Below are positions 35,723-44,480 of a stretch of 64,000 nt of DNA, piece after piece. The notes under the pieces are model-generated. The model was given only the letters and a program-made list of their open reading frames with translations. It made no database searches and was not told the origin of the DNA. The stretch comes from Coleofasciculus sp040219735. GTDB lineage: Bacteria; Cyanobacteriota; Cyanobacteriia; Cyanobacteriales; Coleofasciculaceae. The stretch lies in NCBI GenBank assembly GCA_040219735.1, contig JAVJRX010000053.1. One strand, 5' to 3'. Numbering within the stretch: position 1 is the first letter of the stretch; every line of letters starts with the position of its first letter. The position numbers were made by a program, and so were the translations under genes.

Positions 35723-38700
35723 CTACCAAGGATTTCCCACCAGGGTAAACGAACTCCAATAGTAAGGATGACTTAAATTAATATTCCCCTGGTTCAGTAA
35801 TTCCTCTGGTAAAGAAATCCTAGCCGATGGTGTCACTAATTCATCTCCGTCTAATTTCACTTCCCCCCGCATCATTGCCAGTTGTGCTTGTCGCAAGGCT
35901 TCAGCTTTAATGGGGGCTTGTTTTAACTGTTGATAAAATATGGTCATCAATCCTAATGTCCCAGTATCACTGACATACCAGAGACTACCCAATGCCGATT
36001 TTACCCCAGCTTGTACCGCTAATCCGGTAAATCCTAACTCCGCTTGTTCATCCCCTAAGGCTGAACGACAGGCACTTAATACCATCAGTTCGACTGGGGG
36101 ATTATCTAATTGCAACTCTCGCAACTTGTCTAGGGTTAATCGGGTATTCCAAAACTGAATATAGGAGTTATTAGGTTTTCCCGGTTTAAATTCTCCATGG
36201 GTGGCGAGATGGAGAATACCAAACGGTTGATTAGCGCGGGCTTGTTTAAGATTTTCTAGGGTAAAGGTTTGGTTAAGAAAGGACGTACCTGACCACAACT
36301 GATTGGTAATCAGGGATAACTCTTTGGGGACAGCAGGTAAAGGGTCTTGTTCGGTAAATTCCGAAGCACCCATGGCTAAGATATTAGCATCTCGGATATC
36401 CACATACCGGGTATCGGTGAGGCTAAAACTGGGCATTAACCCCACGCTGTAGTTCTCGATAATAAATTGTTTTCCGTCATAGAGTGTAGCGATGGGGAGG
36501 GAACGCAAGCCACTATCCATAACGAAGCTAAGATTATTAATTTGTTGGGCTTGTAATTCTTCTGCGATGGGGGAAATTAACCAATCATAAAGTTGTTGTG
36601 CAGACTGTTTATAAGGACGAGGAATACGAACATCGGTGACAGCGCGACGTAATTGTCGCACTTGTTGCAGAACTTTCTCTCGTGTTGCACCCGGTACGGG
36701 ACGACGAATTACATCTCCAGAGGCGGTAACTAGGATCAGTTCCAGTTGGTCAGTGGGTTGAGGATTGGGGTTAGTTGAAAGTTGTTGGTGTTGAGGTGTG
36801 GACGGGTTAAACTGCCAAAGGATTTCGTTTGGGTCTTTGGGATTTGGTTTTTCGGGAGTGGGGGTTTGGGGTTTAAAGAAGGCGTAAATTAGGGCAGGTT
36901 TTATGCCAGTAATTTGTTCAATTTGATTGAGTGTTACTTTGGTTTCTTGAGGCGTAACGGCGCGGGTATTTCTAACCCCTAGATAATTTTCATAAGCATT
37001 AGTAAAGTTGCCTTCTTGTTGAGCCACTTCAGTTTCAGCAGCTTGAGTCGTAGTGGGGTTGGTTGTGGTGGGGACGGATGCTGACTCGGAGGATTCGGAG
37101 GTGTTTTCTTCTTCGGCTAATTGATTATTATCTTTTTTCGGAAGTTCACTAACTTCATTTGGTTGGATAACATCAACGGGATTAATTAAGGGTTCATCCA
37201 CAGGGGTCACAGGTGAATCATCTATAGGTTCTTCTTCAGGAATCGTCTGTGCATCAACACTAATAATTTCGATGTCGCTGTCTATCTTGGTAAAGAGCAA
37301 GGATTGTGTTGGACGGATGGTAATATCACCATCGGTAATTGCACCAACTGTGCCATTAGTTGTGGCATTACCAATAATAAAAGGAGTCTCGCCGTTACCA
37401 CCATGGCGGATAGTAATATTACCATTATCATCCCCGCCAGCGCTGGATATGCTTACGGCTTCACCGTTAGCGTCTGTAAAGGTATCAGTGGCGCGGAAAA
37501 ATTGACCTGCGGTGATATCAATGTTACCGCCTTTGCCATTGTTACCCCCTTCAGCGTTAATAAAACTGACTTGAATATCACCAATGGGGTCAAGGGTGAC
37601 ATCACCGCCATCGCCAGAACTACCGCTGCTATTAATTTCACCCAAACTCATCGAGTTTAAGGCTTGGATGAGAATATCACCGCCACTGGTTCCGGAACTT
37701 GTCAGGTTGTTGGTGGTGATAACTCCATTATTGCTGGTTAGGGTAATGTCTCCACCCGGATTGATGGTTGAATTAGTCTTGATGTTCGCGGTATTAATGG
37801 TTTGATTTGCGGTAATAGTAACGTTGGTTGCTGTAATATCTTGGGTAGTAACATTGTTGGCACGACTAATCGTCAGGTTATTTAAGGGAGTGATGTTACC
37901 AATATTTCCCATGACGCTAATATTACCCATCCCTGCATTGAGGGTAAGTCTCTGAGTTCCATTAATTGCACCGTTAAGATTGATATCACCTGCGCCACTG
38001 TTGGTATTAATGACGACGGAATTCCCCAGATTGGTGTTACCTGCAATTGTAATGTTCTGGTTGGCGGTAGCAATATTGGCGTTCAGGTTTGTGGTTGCAC
38101 TGTTGAGGGTAATGGAGGCATTCCCTGAGCCGATGATGGTTCCGTTGACATCAATGGTTCCCCCCTGAATGGTGACAGGTTTGTTAAATTCAATTGGGTT
38201 TATGGTGACGGGGTTTGTGTTACCTTGTCCGATGGTTAGGGTATTAAAGTTAGATTGGAATGCATTTAATTCACTCGTTGTCAAATCTAAAGCGGCGCTG
38301 GTGTTATCGGTTGCACCAATGGTAATGGCTTGGTTGGATGTGGCGGGTTGTAGGGTGAGTCTGTTGCCATTCGTGACTGAACCTAAACTATTAATTTCAC
38401 CGGCTTTTAGGGTTAAGGAGTGACCATTAGCATTTAAGTCGAAGGCAAAAGACAGAGTAGTTAGTCCAGCATCCAAGGTCACATCGTTGTCTAGAGTGAC
38501 TGGACTATTAAAGATAAGGTTGTTTCCTGTGGTGATGTTTCCGATAACGTTAGTGTTACTTGAATTTACCTCTAATCCGCCGTTAATCGTCAAAGGTGAC
38601 AATCGGATTGCATTGGTATCGTTGAGGATAACGTTTCTGGCACTGCTAATGGCTACTGTATTGAAGTTATTGGCATTGTTGAGTGTAATGTCATTGTTAT

Positions 38701-41700
38701 TAGCATTTAATGTTGCCGTGCCATTGGCTACACTCAAATTACCACTATCCGTAATCGCGCCATTAGCACTCACGCCTAAAGTGCCAGTAATAGTCGAAGT
38801 CCCTAAATCAATCCCATTGATGTCGTTTAAGGTAACATCTCTGCCACTGCTTACAGCTACGGTGTTAAAATTATTGGCATTATCTAGGATGATATTATTA
38901 GTTCCAGCATCCAGAGTGGTTGTACCCGTAATACTCACGGAGTCACTATCAGTAATGTTGCCCCCAACTGTGGTCAATTTGAACTCACCATTGATACTGG
39001 ATGCTCCCAGCTCAATATTTCCAGTATTGGATAGGAACACACCACCGGAATTTGTCGTTGCTTGAAGTTGACGAACTTGAGTCGATAGGGGATTTGCCAT
39101 ATCCCCCACGGCGGCGGTTGTGCTTAATACTAATTTCCCATCAGTTCCGCCAATAGTAATATCAGGGTCACTCGTTCCGCTGGTGATTGTGCCAGTATTC
39201 AGGGTGAGGGTTTTGTTATTACCCAAGGTAATGCCGTTACTAAAAGCGACTGACCCACCATTGAGGGTTAAGTTATAGTTGGTGCTACTCAGATTTACAG
39301 CGCCTTGGGAACCAATACTGATAGCACCTGTACCCGAAGTGCGACCAATTGTGACGGTTCCTGTGGAGGAAAGATTTGCTAAATCAGTCGCATTCAGATT
39401 AAAAGTTCCATTAGTGTCATTTAGAGCAATAGTACTGGTATCATTGGTAGGTTTTAGGGTAATATTACCTCCCGTCTCGACAGTGCCTGTAACGTTGACA
39501 TCGGTGGCAGTTACGTCTAGATTGCCAGTCATTGTGGAAGCACCTAAATCAATACCATTGGTATCGTTTAAGGTAACATTTACGCCACTGGTGACGGCTA
39601 CTGTGCTGAAGTCGTTGGCATTATCTAAGGTGATATTATTGCCATTGGCATTTAATGTTGTGCCACCAGCTACACTCAAAGCGCCACTATCTGTAATCTC
39701 ACCCCCAGCAGTAACACCTAATGTGCCAGTAATAGTCGAAGCGCCTAAATCAATAGTATTGCTGTCGTTTAGGGTAACATTTGCGCCACTGGTGATGGCT
39801 ACTGTTTGGAAGTCGTTGGCATTATCTAAGGTGATATTGTTGCCATTGGCATTTAATGTTGTGCCACCCGTAACACTCAAAGCGCCACTATCTGTAATCG
39901 CACCCACAGCAGTCACACCTAATGTGCCAGAAATACTCGAAGCGCCTAAATCAATAGCATCGGTATCGTTTAGGGTAACATTTGCGCCACTGGTGACGGC
40001 TACTGTGCTGAAGTTATTGGCATCATCTAAGATGATATTGCCATTGGCATTTAATCGGGTTTCACCAGCTACACTCAAAGCGCCACTATCTGTAATTTCA
40101 CCCCCGGCAGTAACACCTAATGTGCCAGTAATAGTCGAAGCGCCTAAGTCAATAGCATTGCTGTCGTTTAGGGTAACATTTGCGCCACTGGTGACGGCTA
40201 CTGTGCTGAAGTTATTGGCATTATCTAAGGTGATATTGTTGCCATTGGCATTTAATCGGGTTTCACCAGCTACACTCAAAGCGCCACTATCTGTAATCTC
40301 ACCCACAGCAGTAACATCTAATTTGCCAGTAATACTAGAAGCGCCTAAATCAATACCATTGGTATCGTTAAGGGTAACATTTGCGCCACTGGTGACGGCT
40401 ACTGTGCTGAAGTTATTGGCATTATCTAAGGTGATATTGTTACCATTGGCATTTAATGTTGTGCCACCAGCTACACTCAAAGCGCCACTATCTGTAATCG
40501 CACCCACAGCAGTAACACCTAATGTGCCAGTAATACTAGAAGCGCCTAAATCAATAGTATTGCTGTCGTTTAGGGTAACATTTGCGCCACTGGTGACGGC
40601 TACTGTGCTGAAGTTATTGGCATTATCTAAGGTGATATTGTTGCCATTGGCATTTAATGTTGTGCCACCAGCTACACTCAAAGCGCCACTATCTGTAATC
40701 ACACCCCCGGCATTAACACCTAATGTGCCAGTAATACTAGAAGCGCCTAAATCAATGGCATTAATGTCATTGAGAGTAACATTTCTGCCATTTGCGGCTA
40801 CTGTACTGAAATTATTAACGTTATCTAGAATAATATCGTTGCCATTGGCATTTAAGGTAGTGCCACCAGTGACAGTGAGATTTTCCAAGTCGGTGATATC
40901 GCCATTAGCCGTGATGTTAAGAGTACCAGAAATGTTAAAAGGTTGGTTAAAAGGTTCTAATTTCTCGGAACTTCCTAGCTGTATCCCATTGATATCTTTG
41001 AGTGAGACATTATTCCCACTATTGACTAAAATCTCATTAAAGTTATTGCCGTCATTATTGAGGGTGATGTTATTCCCTGCACCTGCGGCTAACCGAGTTC
41101 TACCGCCAATATCTAATGTTGTACCAGCCCCCTGTGTAATTGCACCATTGGCTGTAACTATCAGGTTATTTTCTCTGGTTGAAATACTTTGATTGAATTC
41201 AACAGCGCCCCCTGCCTGAAACTCTAAAGCCAATCCATCCCCTGGTGTAGTTGGCATATCGCTATCAAATATCTGCCCGTTGATGATGATATTGTTAGCC
41301 GCTATCAAAGTTAGGGTCTTAATGCCCCTGGTGTTGAAATCCAAGTTGGTGGCTAGAGTGATATTTCCCTCTTGAGTCCCTGCGGCTCCTGTATCCACAG
41401 TGACATTACCCATACTTAAGCCAGCTAAGAGCGTATTAATATTGAGTACTGAATCATTCGCCGCAGCGGTAAAATTAGGCGCGGTGCCACCAATGGTATT
41501 AGCCGCCCCACTAATGGTGATATTGTAAGGGTCAATTAACCATGTTCCTCCATCCCCAGCCGGTGCTGTGATATCGGGCGCTATAGGAACATCCAAGAAT
41601 CCCGCACTACTGGTTTCGACAAAACCGCCATTGCCCCCACGTTCCCCACCTCTAGCGCTAATATGACCATAAGTACGAGTCGTCTGATTTGACCAGACAA

Positions 41701-42877
41701 TAGTTCGACCCCCATTCCCCCAATCTAAAGCATCAGCGTTAATCGTCGAATCTTCACTAATAAAAGTCACATCAGCATTGGGAATCGGTTCAAGTCCTTT
41801 TTCACCGCCACCAATTCGTACAGTACCCCCGCCATGGCTTCCTGATGCGTCTATATTGGCGCCAATTAAACCTACCTTATTGCCAATTACATTAATCTCA
41901 CCCCCAATTGAGGATGAAGAGGGCGAGGGCGCACGTCGGTGCGCCCCTACCGCCCCGGAAACATCAATTTTACCTGATACAATCGCGACTCCTGTCTCTT
42001 TGGGTAAGGTGACTCCAGTGTCTGCTAGTTCGACATCGCCCGATTCGTTAACCTCGACGCCTGTATCAACCTCTTCCCCCTTCCCGGTTAATAATTCAGC
42101 TAAATCTCCAGGTTTGACTGGCAATATTGACCCGTCTTTAGCCTTGGATGGTTCAACCTCCAGAGACAATAATCCTCCGGGGCGAGAAATCTTGACTAAA
42201 TTAGAACCGGGAACCGCCGCCACGGTAATGGTTCCCCCTGGTGCGTTTAGTGTCCCTGTATTAACGACATTGCCAGCGAGTAGGGTTAAATTTTTCCCTT
42301 CTGATACCGCTAATTCGCCAGCATTAACAATACTTCCCGCCTCGGATACATCAAAGGCAAATTGGTTGGGTGTCCCCACTAAGTTCTGATAATCATTCGC
42401 GCCAATGGCATTAAACCAATTGCCATTGCCAAACCCTATACCTGTGGCGGTGGTGGCGATAAAATCAGCCGGGACGTTTAATCTAGCATCTGCACCAAAA
42501 ATCATCCCCGCCGGATTCATTAAATATAGGTTGGGATTGCCGCCGGTGACTTGAATCAACCCGTTAATTACAGAGGCGTCACCGCCCACGACGCGACCAA
42601 GAATATTGTTTAAATTAGGATTTGCCAGAAAGTTGGCGATTTGATTGGTATCTAAGCCAAATTGCTGAAAACTGTGGAAGAGGTTTGCCCCATCAGCCGA
42701 AAGACTACCACCAGAAATATCGATGCGGTTTCCATCCGGTGTGATAATTGTACCTGTACCGTCTGCGGCTGGGATAATTGGCTGCGCCAGAACTAGGACT
42801 TCAGAGGATGTGCCAAGGCTGAAAATCCAAAGCCAAAATCCGGTAACAGCGGCTTTTAAAACATGTACTCTGTTCAT
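35723..42877 (-). CDS. Giant filamentous-haemagglutinin (TpsA-like) protein fused to a CHAT protease domain
   Basis: Predicted secreted adhesin-like protein with a C-terminal caspase-like peptidase. The start is set at the ATG at 42875-42877 because a signal peptide follows (MNRVHVLKAAVTGFWLWIF... to VLAQP); the frame is open 39 codons upstream. Seen in 2384 aa: the TPS secretion domain (about 33-290) with PNLYLMNPAGMIFGADARLN; a beta-helix region with about ten near-identical 67-residue repeats (units like LNANGNNITLDNANNFSTVA); an acidic Pro/Thr-rich linker; and CHAT (about 2080-2384) with His in LHLATHGEFKPG and Cys in MVLSACRSALGD. A palindromic repeat is embedded in frame at 41927-41946. 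No TpsB partner in the window. Confidence 0.93.
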   Translation of the reverse strand: MNRVHVLKAAVTGFWLWIFSLGTSSEVLVLAQPIIPAADGTGTIITPDGNRIDISGGSLSADGANLFHSFQQFGLDTNQIANFLANPNLNNILGRVVGGDASVINGLIQVTGGNPNLYLMNPAGMIFGADARLNVPADFIATTATGIGFGNGNWFNAIGANDYQNLVGTPNQFAFDVSEAGSIVNAGELAVSEGKNLTLLAGNVVNTGTLNAPGGTITVAAVPGSNLVKISRPGGLLSLEVEPSKAKDGSILPVKPGDLAELLTGKGEEVDTGVEVNESGDVELADTGVTLPKETGVAIVSGKIDVSGAVGAHRRAPSPSSSSIGGEINVIGNKVGLIGANIDASGSHGGGTVRIGGGEKGLEPIPNADVTFISEDSTINADALDWGNGGRTIVWSNQTTRTYGHISARGGERGGNGGFVETSSAGFLDVPIAPDITAPAGDGGTWLIDPYNITISGAANTIGGTAPNFTAAANDSVLNINTLLAGLSMGNVTVDTGAAGTQEGNITLATNLDFNTRGIKTLTLIAANNIIINGQIFDSDMPTTPGDGLALEFQAGGAVEFNQSISTRENNLIVTANGAITQGAGTTLDIGGRTRLAAGAGNNITLNNDGNNFNEILVNSGNNVSLKDINGIQLGSSEKLEPFNQPFNISGTLNITANGDITDLENLTVTGGTTLNANGNDIILDNVNNFSTVAANGRNVTLNDINAIDLGASSITGTLGVNAGGVITDSGALSVAGGTTLNANGNNITLDNANNFSTVAVTSGANVTLNDSNTIDLGASSITGTLGVTAVGAITDSGALSVAGGTTLNANGNNITLDNANNFSTVAVTSGANVTLNDTNGIDLGASSITGKLDVTAVGEITDSGALSVAGETRLNANGNNITLDNANNFSTVAVTSGANVTLNDSNAIDLGASTITGTLGVTAGGEITDSGALSVAGETRLNANGNIILDDANNFSTVAVTSGANVTLNDTDAIDLGASSISGTLGVTAVGAITDSGALSVTGGTTLNANGNNITLDNANDFQTVAITSGANVTLNDSNTIDLGASTITGTLGVTAGGEITDSGALSVAGGTTLNANGNNITLDNANDFSTVAVTSGVNVTLNDTNGIDLGASTMTGNLDVTATDVNVTGTVETGGNITLKPTNDTSTIALNDTNGTFNLNATDLANLSSTGTVTIGRTSGTGAISIGSQGAVNLSSTNYNLTLNGGSVAFSNGITLGNNKTLTLNTGTITSGTSDPDITIGGTDGKLVLSTTAAVGDMANPLSTQVRQLQATTNSGGVFLSNTGNIELGASSINGEFKLTTVGGNITDSDSVSITGTTTLDAGTNNIILDNANNFNTVAVSSGRDVTLNDINGIDLGTSTITGTLGVSANGAITDSGNLSVANGTATLNANNNDITLNNANNFNTVAISSARNVILNDTNAIRLSPLTINGGLEVNSSNTNVIGNITTGNNLIFNSPVTLDNDVTLDAGLTTLSFAFDLNANGHSLTLKAGEINSLGSVTNGNRLTLQPATSNQAITIGATDNTSAALDLTTSELNAFQSNFNTLTIGQGNTNPVTINPIEFNKPVTIQGGTIDVNGTIIGSGNASITLNSATTNLNANIATANQNITIAGNTNLGNSVVINTNSGAGDINLNGAINGTQRLTLNAGMGNISVMGNIGNITPLNNLTISRANNVTTQDITATNVTITANQTINTANIKTNSTINPGGDITLTSNNGVITTNNLTSSGTSGGDILIQALNSMSLGEINSSGSSGDGGDVTLDPIGDIQVSFINAEGGNNGKGGNIDITAGQFFRATDTFTDANGEAVSISSAGGDDNGNITIRHGGNGETPFIIGNATTNGTVGAITDGDITIRPTQSLLFTKIDSDIEIISVDAQTIPEEEPIDDSPVTPVDEPLINPVDVIQPNEVSELPKKDNNQLAEEENTSESSESASVPTTTNPTTTQAAETEVAQQEGNFTNAYENYLGVRNTRAVTPQETKVTLNQIEQITGIKPALIYAFFKPQTPTPEKPNPKDPNEILWQFNPSTPQHQQLSTNPNPQPTDQLELILVTASGDVIRRPVPGATREKVLQQVRQLRRAVTDVRIPRPYKQSAQQLYDWLISPIAEELQAQQINNLSFVMDSGLRSLPIATLYDGKQFIIENYSVGLMPSFSLTDTRYVDIRDANILAMGASEFTEQDPLPAVPKELSLITNQLWSGTSFLNQTFTLENLKQARANQPFGILHLATHGEFKPGKPNNSYIQFWNTRLTLDKLRELQLDNPPVELMVLSACRSALGDEQAELGFTGLAVQAGVKSALGSLWYVSDTGTLGLMTIFYQQLKQAPIKAEALRQAQLAMMRGEVKLDGDELVTPSARISLPEELLNQGNINLSHPYYWSSFTLVGNPW
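38680..40890 (-). repeat. Tandem 201-bp repeats inside the haemagglutinin-CHAT gene
   Basis: About ten units of 67 codons; those between roughly 39530 and 40770 are nearly identical at the DNA level, while outer units are diverged. One unit near 40030 lacks a codon. The repeats keep the opposite strand open, giving a false 637-codon frame. Confidence 0.88.
41927..41946. repeat. GGGCGCAC palindrome in frame within the haemagglutinin-CHAT CDS
   Basis: GGGCGCACGTCGGTGCGCCC followed by CCTAC is identical to the intergenic palindrome near 8481-8505 and encodes part of GAVGAHRRAPSPSSSS. The flanking protein reads as a continuous beta-helix without it. Confidence 0.85.
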
Positions 42878-43563
42878 GGCTGATTCGTTGACCCAGCGCA
42901 GGTTGGGTTTCAAGGGGACTTTTAATAATACTCGCTTCGTTGCCGATCTACATATTGGCTCTAGCCCATCTGCTTTCGCTGCGATCGCGCTCACTCTTTT
43001 TACGCTAACAATCCCACCCTACTGGCATTGTACAAAAATAAATCTTACAGGTTTTCTGGGCGCAAGGATGGTGCCCCTACGAAGTCTCAAATTTTGGTAT
43101 CACGCCACTCACTAGAGTCTGGCATTAGGCAATCCAGGGAGCTGGCAACTTTACTCACAATACTCCTTGATGGCATGATAACCGACTTTAATCAGATTTA
43201 ACCTGATCGTCAAGCCGAATCGCAAAAGATTAACAATTCTCAAATTAGTCAAGTAACTATGTAACTTTATATTTAGAATGAATCGCAATAGTTGATTGAG
43301 ATCATCCTAATCGGCACAAAATAAATTAAGTAGTAGAAGAACTCCGAGCAGGTTTGGTTACCAAACCCCTACTGCTGTCACTTGTCCTTAGTTCCCATTT
43401 TCAAGCCACCCCCTGACACTATCATAACTATCACCCGGCAACCCATTTGACTGGTCAGAATTCGCTATCATCCAATCATGGCTCTTTATCTGAAGAGAGT
43501 TTAATTTGGGCTAGTTATGTTATATTTCTTTACATATACACCCCGACTGTCGCTTACATCAAT
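42878..43563. other. Gene-free divergent region
   Basis: Upstream of both the haemagglutinin-CHAT gene and the DevA-type ATPase gene. It contains one GGGCGCAAGGATGGTGCCCC repeat with CCTACGAA (43059-43085), then about 300 AT-rich bases that must hold the promoters. Frames open here (to 42994 and from 43447) are unsupported extensions of the flanking genes. Confidence 0.5.
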
Positions 43564-44301
43564 ATGGTTGTGTCTATAAAAAGCCGAAACCAGCTTGATT
43601 GGCACTCAAGCGATCTAAAACAGGAGCAATCGGATACCATCATTGCTCAAGGGGTAACGATGGAATATAAGTCAGGCAATCAGCGCTATCAAGTACTCAA
43701 AGGGATTGACTGGCAAATTAAGCGTGGCAATATTCAAATTCTCATGGGACCATCGGGTTCAGGGAAAACGACGTTACTCTCTATTCTGGCAGGACTACTG
43801 ACGCCTTCACTAGGCAATGTCTCCCTACTCGGAGAAGAGATAACCAAAATGTCCAGCGCCAAGCTAGCCCGCTTTCGGCGACAGAAAATTGGCTTTATTT
43901 TCCAGCATTTTAACCTGTTCCCGGCGCTAACGGCAGCGGAGAATGTGGAAGTTGTGCTGAATATAAAAGGGATTCGCGGGACGAAAGCGCGACATCAAGC
44001 GCAGGAGTTGCTCGAACATGTTGGATTAGGGTTGCACGCCAATCAACGCCCTGCTAACTTGTCTGGGGGACAGAAGCAACGAGTCGCGATCGCACGTTCC
44101 TTAGCCGGTCATCCTAAGATTATTATGGCAGATGAGCCAACGGCAGCACTAGACTCGACCAGTGGACATCGGGTGATTGAATTATTGCGGCGGTTGGCAA
44201 AGGAGGAAGGGTGTACAGTACTTATGGTTACCCATGATCCCCGCATCCTAGATGTCGCTGACCGAGTAACCTATCTCGAAGACGGGATTTTAAAGATTTG
44301 A
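43564..44301 (+). CDS. ABC transporter ATP-binding protein, DevA/LolD type
   Basis: ATPase subunit of a MacB/LolCDE/DevBCA-type exporter. The start is the ATG at 43564 (MVVSIKSRNQ); upstream codons in frame look untranslated. Seen in 245 aa: Walker A GPSGSGKTT, Q-loop FIFQHFNLFPALTA, signature LSGGQKQRVA, Walker B IIMADEPTAALD and H-loop MVTHDPRI. The FNLFPALTAxENV phrase is typical of DevA. In heterocystous species DevBCA exports glycolipids, but the devB and devC partners are not here, so this is an orphan ATPase and its cargo is unknown. Confidence 0.9.
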   Translation: MVVSIKSRNQLDWHSSDLKQEQSDTIIAQGVTMEYKSGNQRYQVLKGIDWQIKRGNIQILMGPSGSGKTTLLSILAGLLTPSLGNVSLLGEEITKMSSAKLARFRRQKIGFIFQHFNLFPALTAAENVEVVLNIKGIRGTKARHQAQELLEHVGLGLHANQRPANLSGGQKQRVAIARSLAGHPKIIMADEPTAALDSTSGHRVIELLRRLAKEEGCTVLMVTHDPRILDVADRVTYLEDGILKI

Positions 44302-44480
44302 GCAGGAAAGGAACCACAGAGGCACTCCAGAACAGGAGTTTTTGTGTGCTATTTGGCTTGAGTTCTTGCCAGGGGACAGAATCTGATTGAAAATGATGCC
44401 AGGTCTCGGTTAAAACGGGTTCAAGTATGGGTTGGTCTACTAGTAGCGCTGTATCTTTTGGCACACCTTAAGTAAAATTT

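Noticed and set aside
38680..40890. Regular repeats as a possible CRISPR array
   Set aside because: Period 201 bp, in frame inside a protein gene, without variable spacers; no cas genes in the window.
39279..41192. Plus-strand open frame of 637 codons antisense to the haemagglutinin-CHAT gene
   Set aside because: It mirrors the 201-bp repeats of the real gene, has no stop-free region outside them and no start signal; the minus frame has a signal peptide, TPS and CHAT domains.
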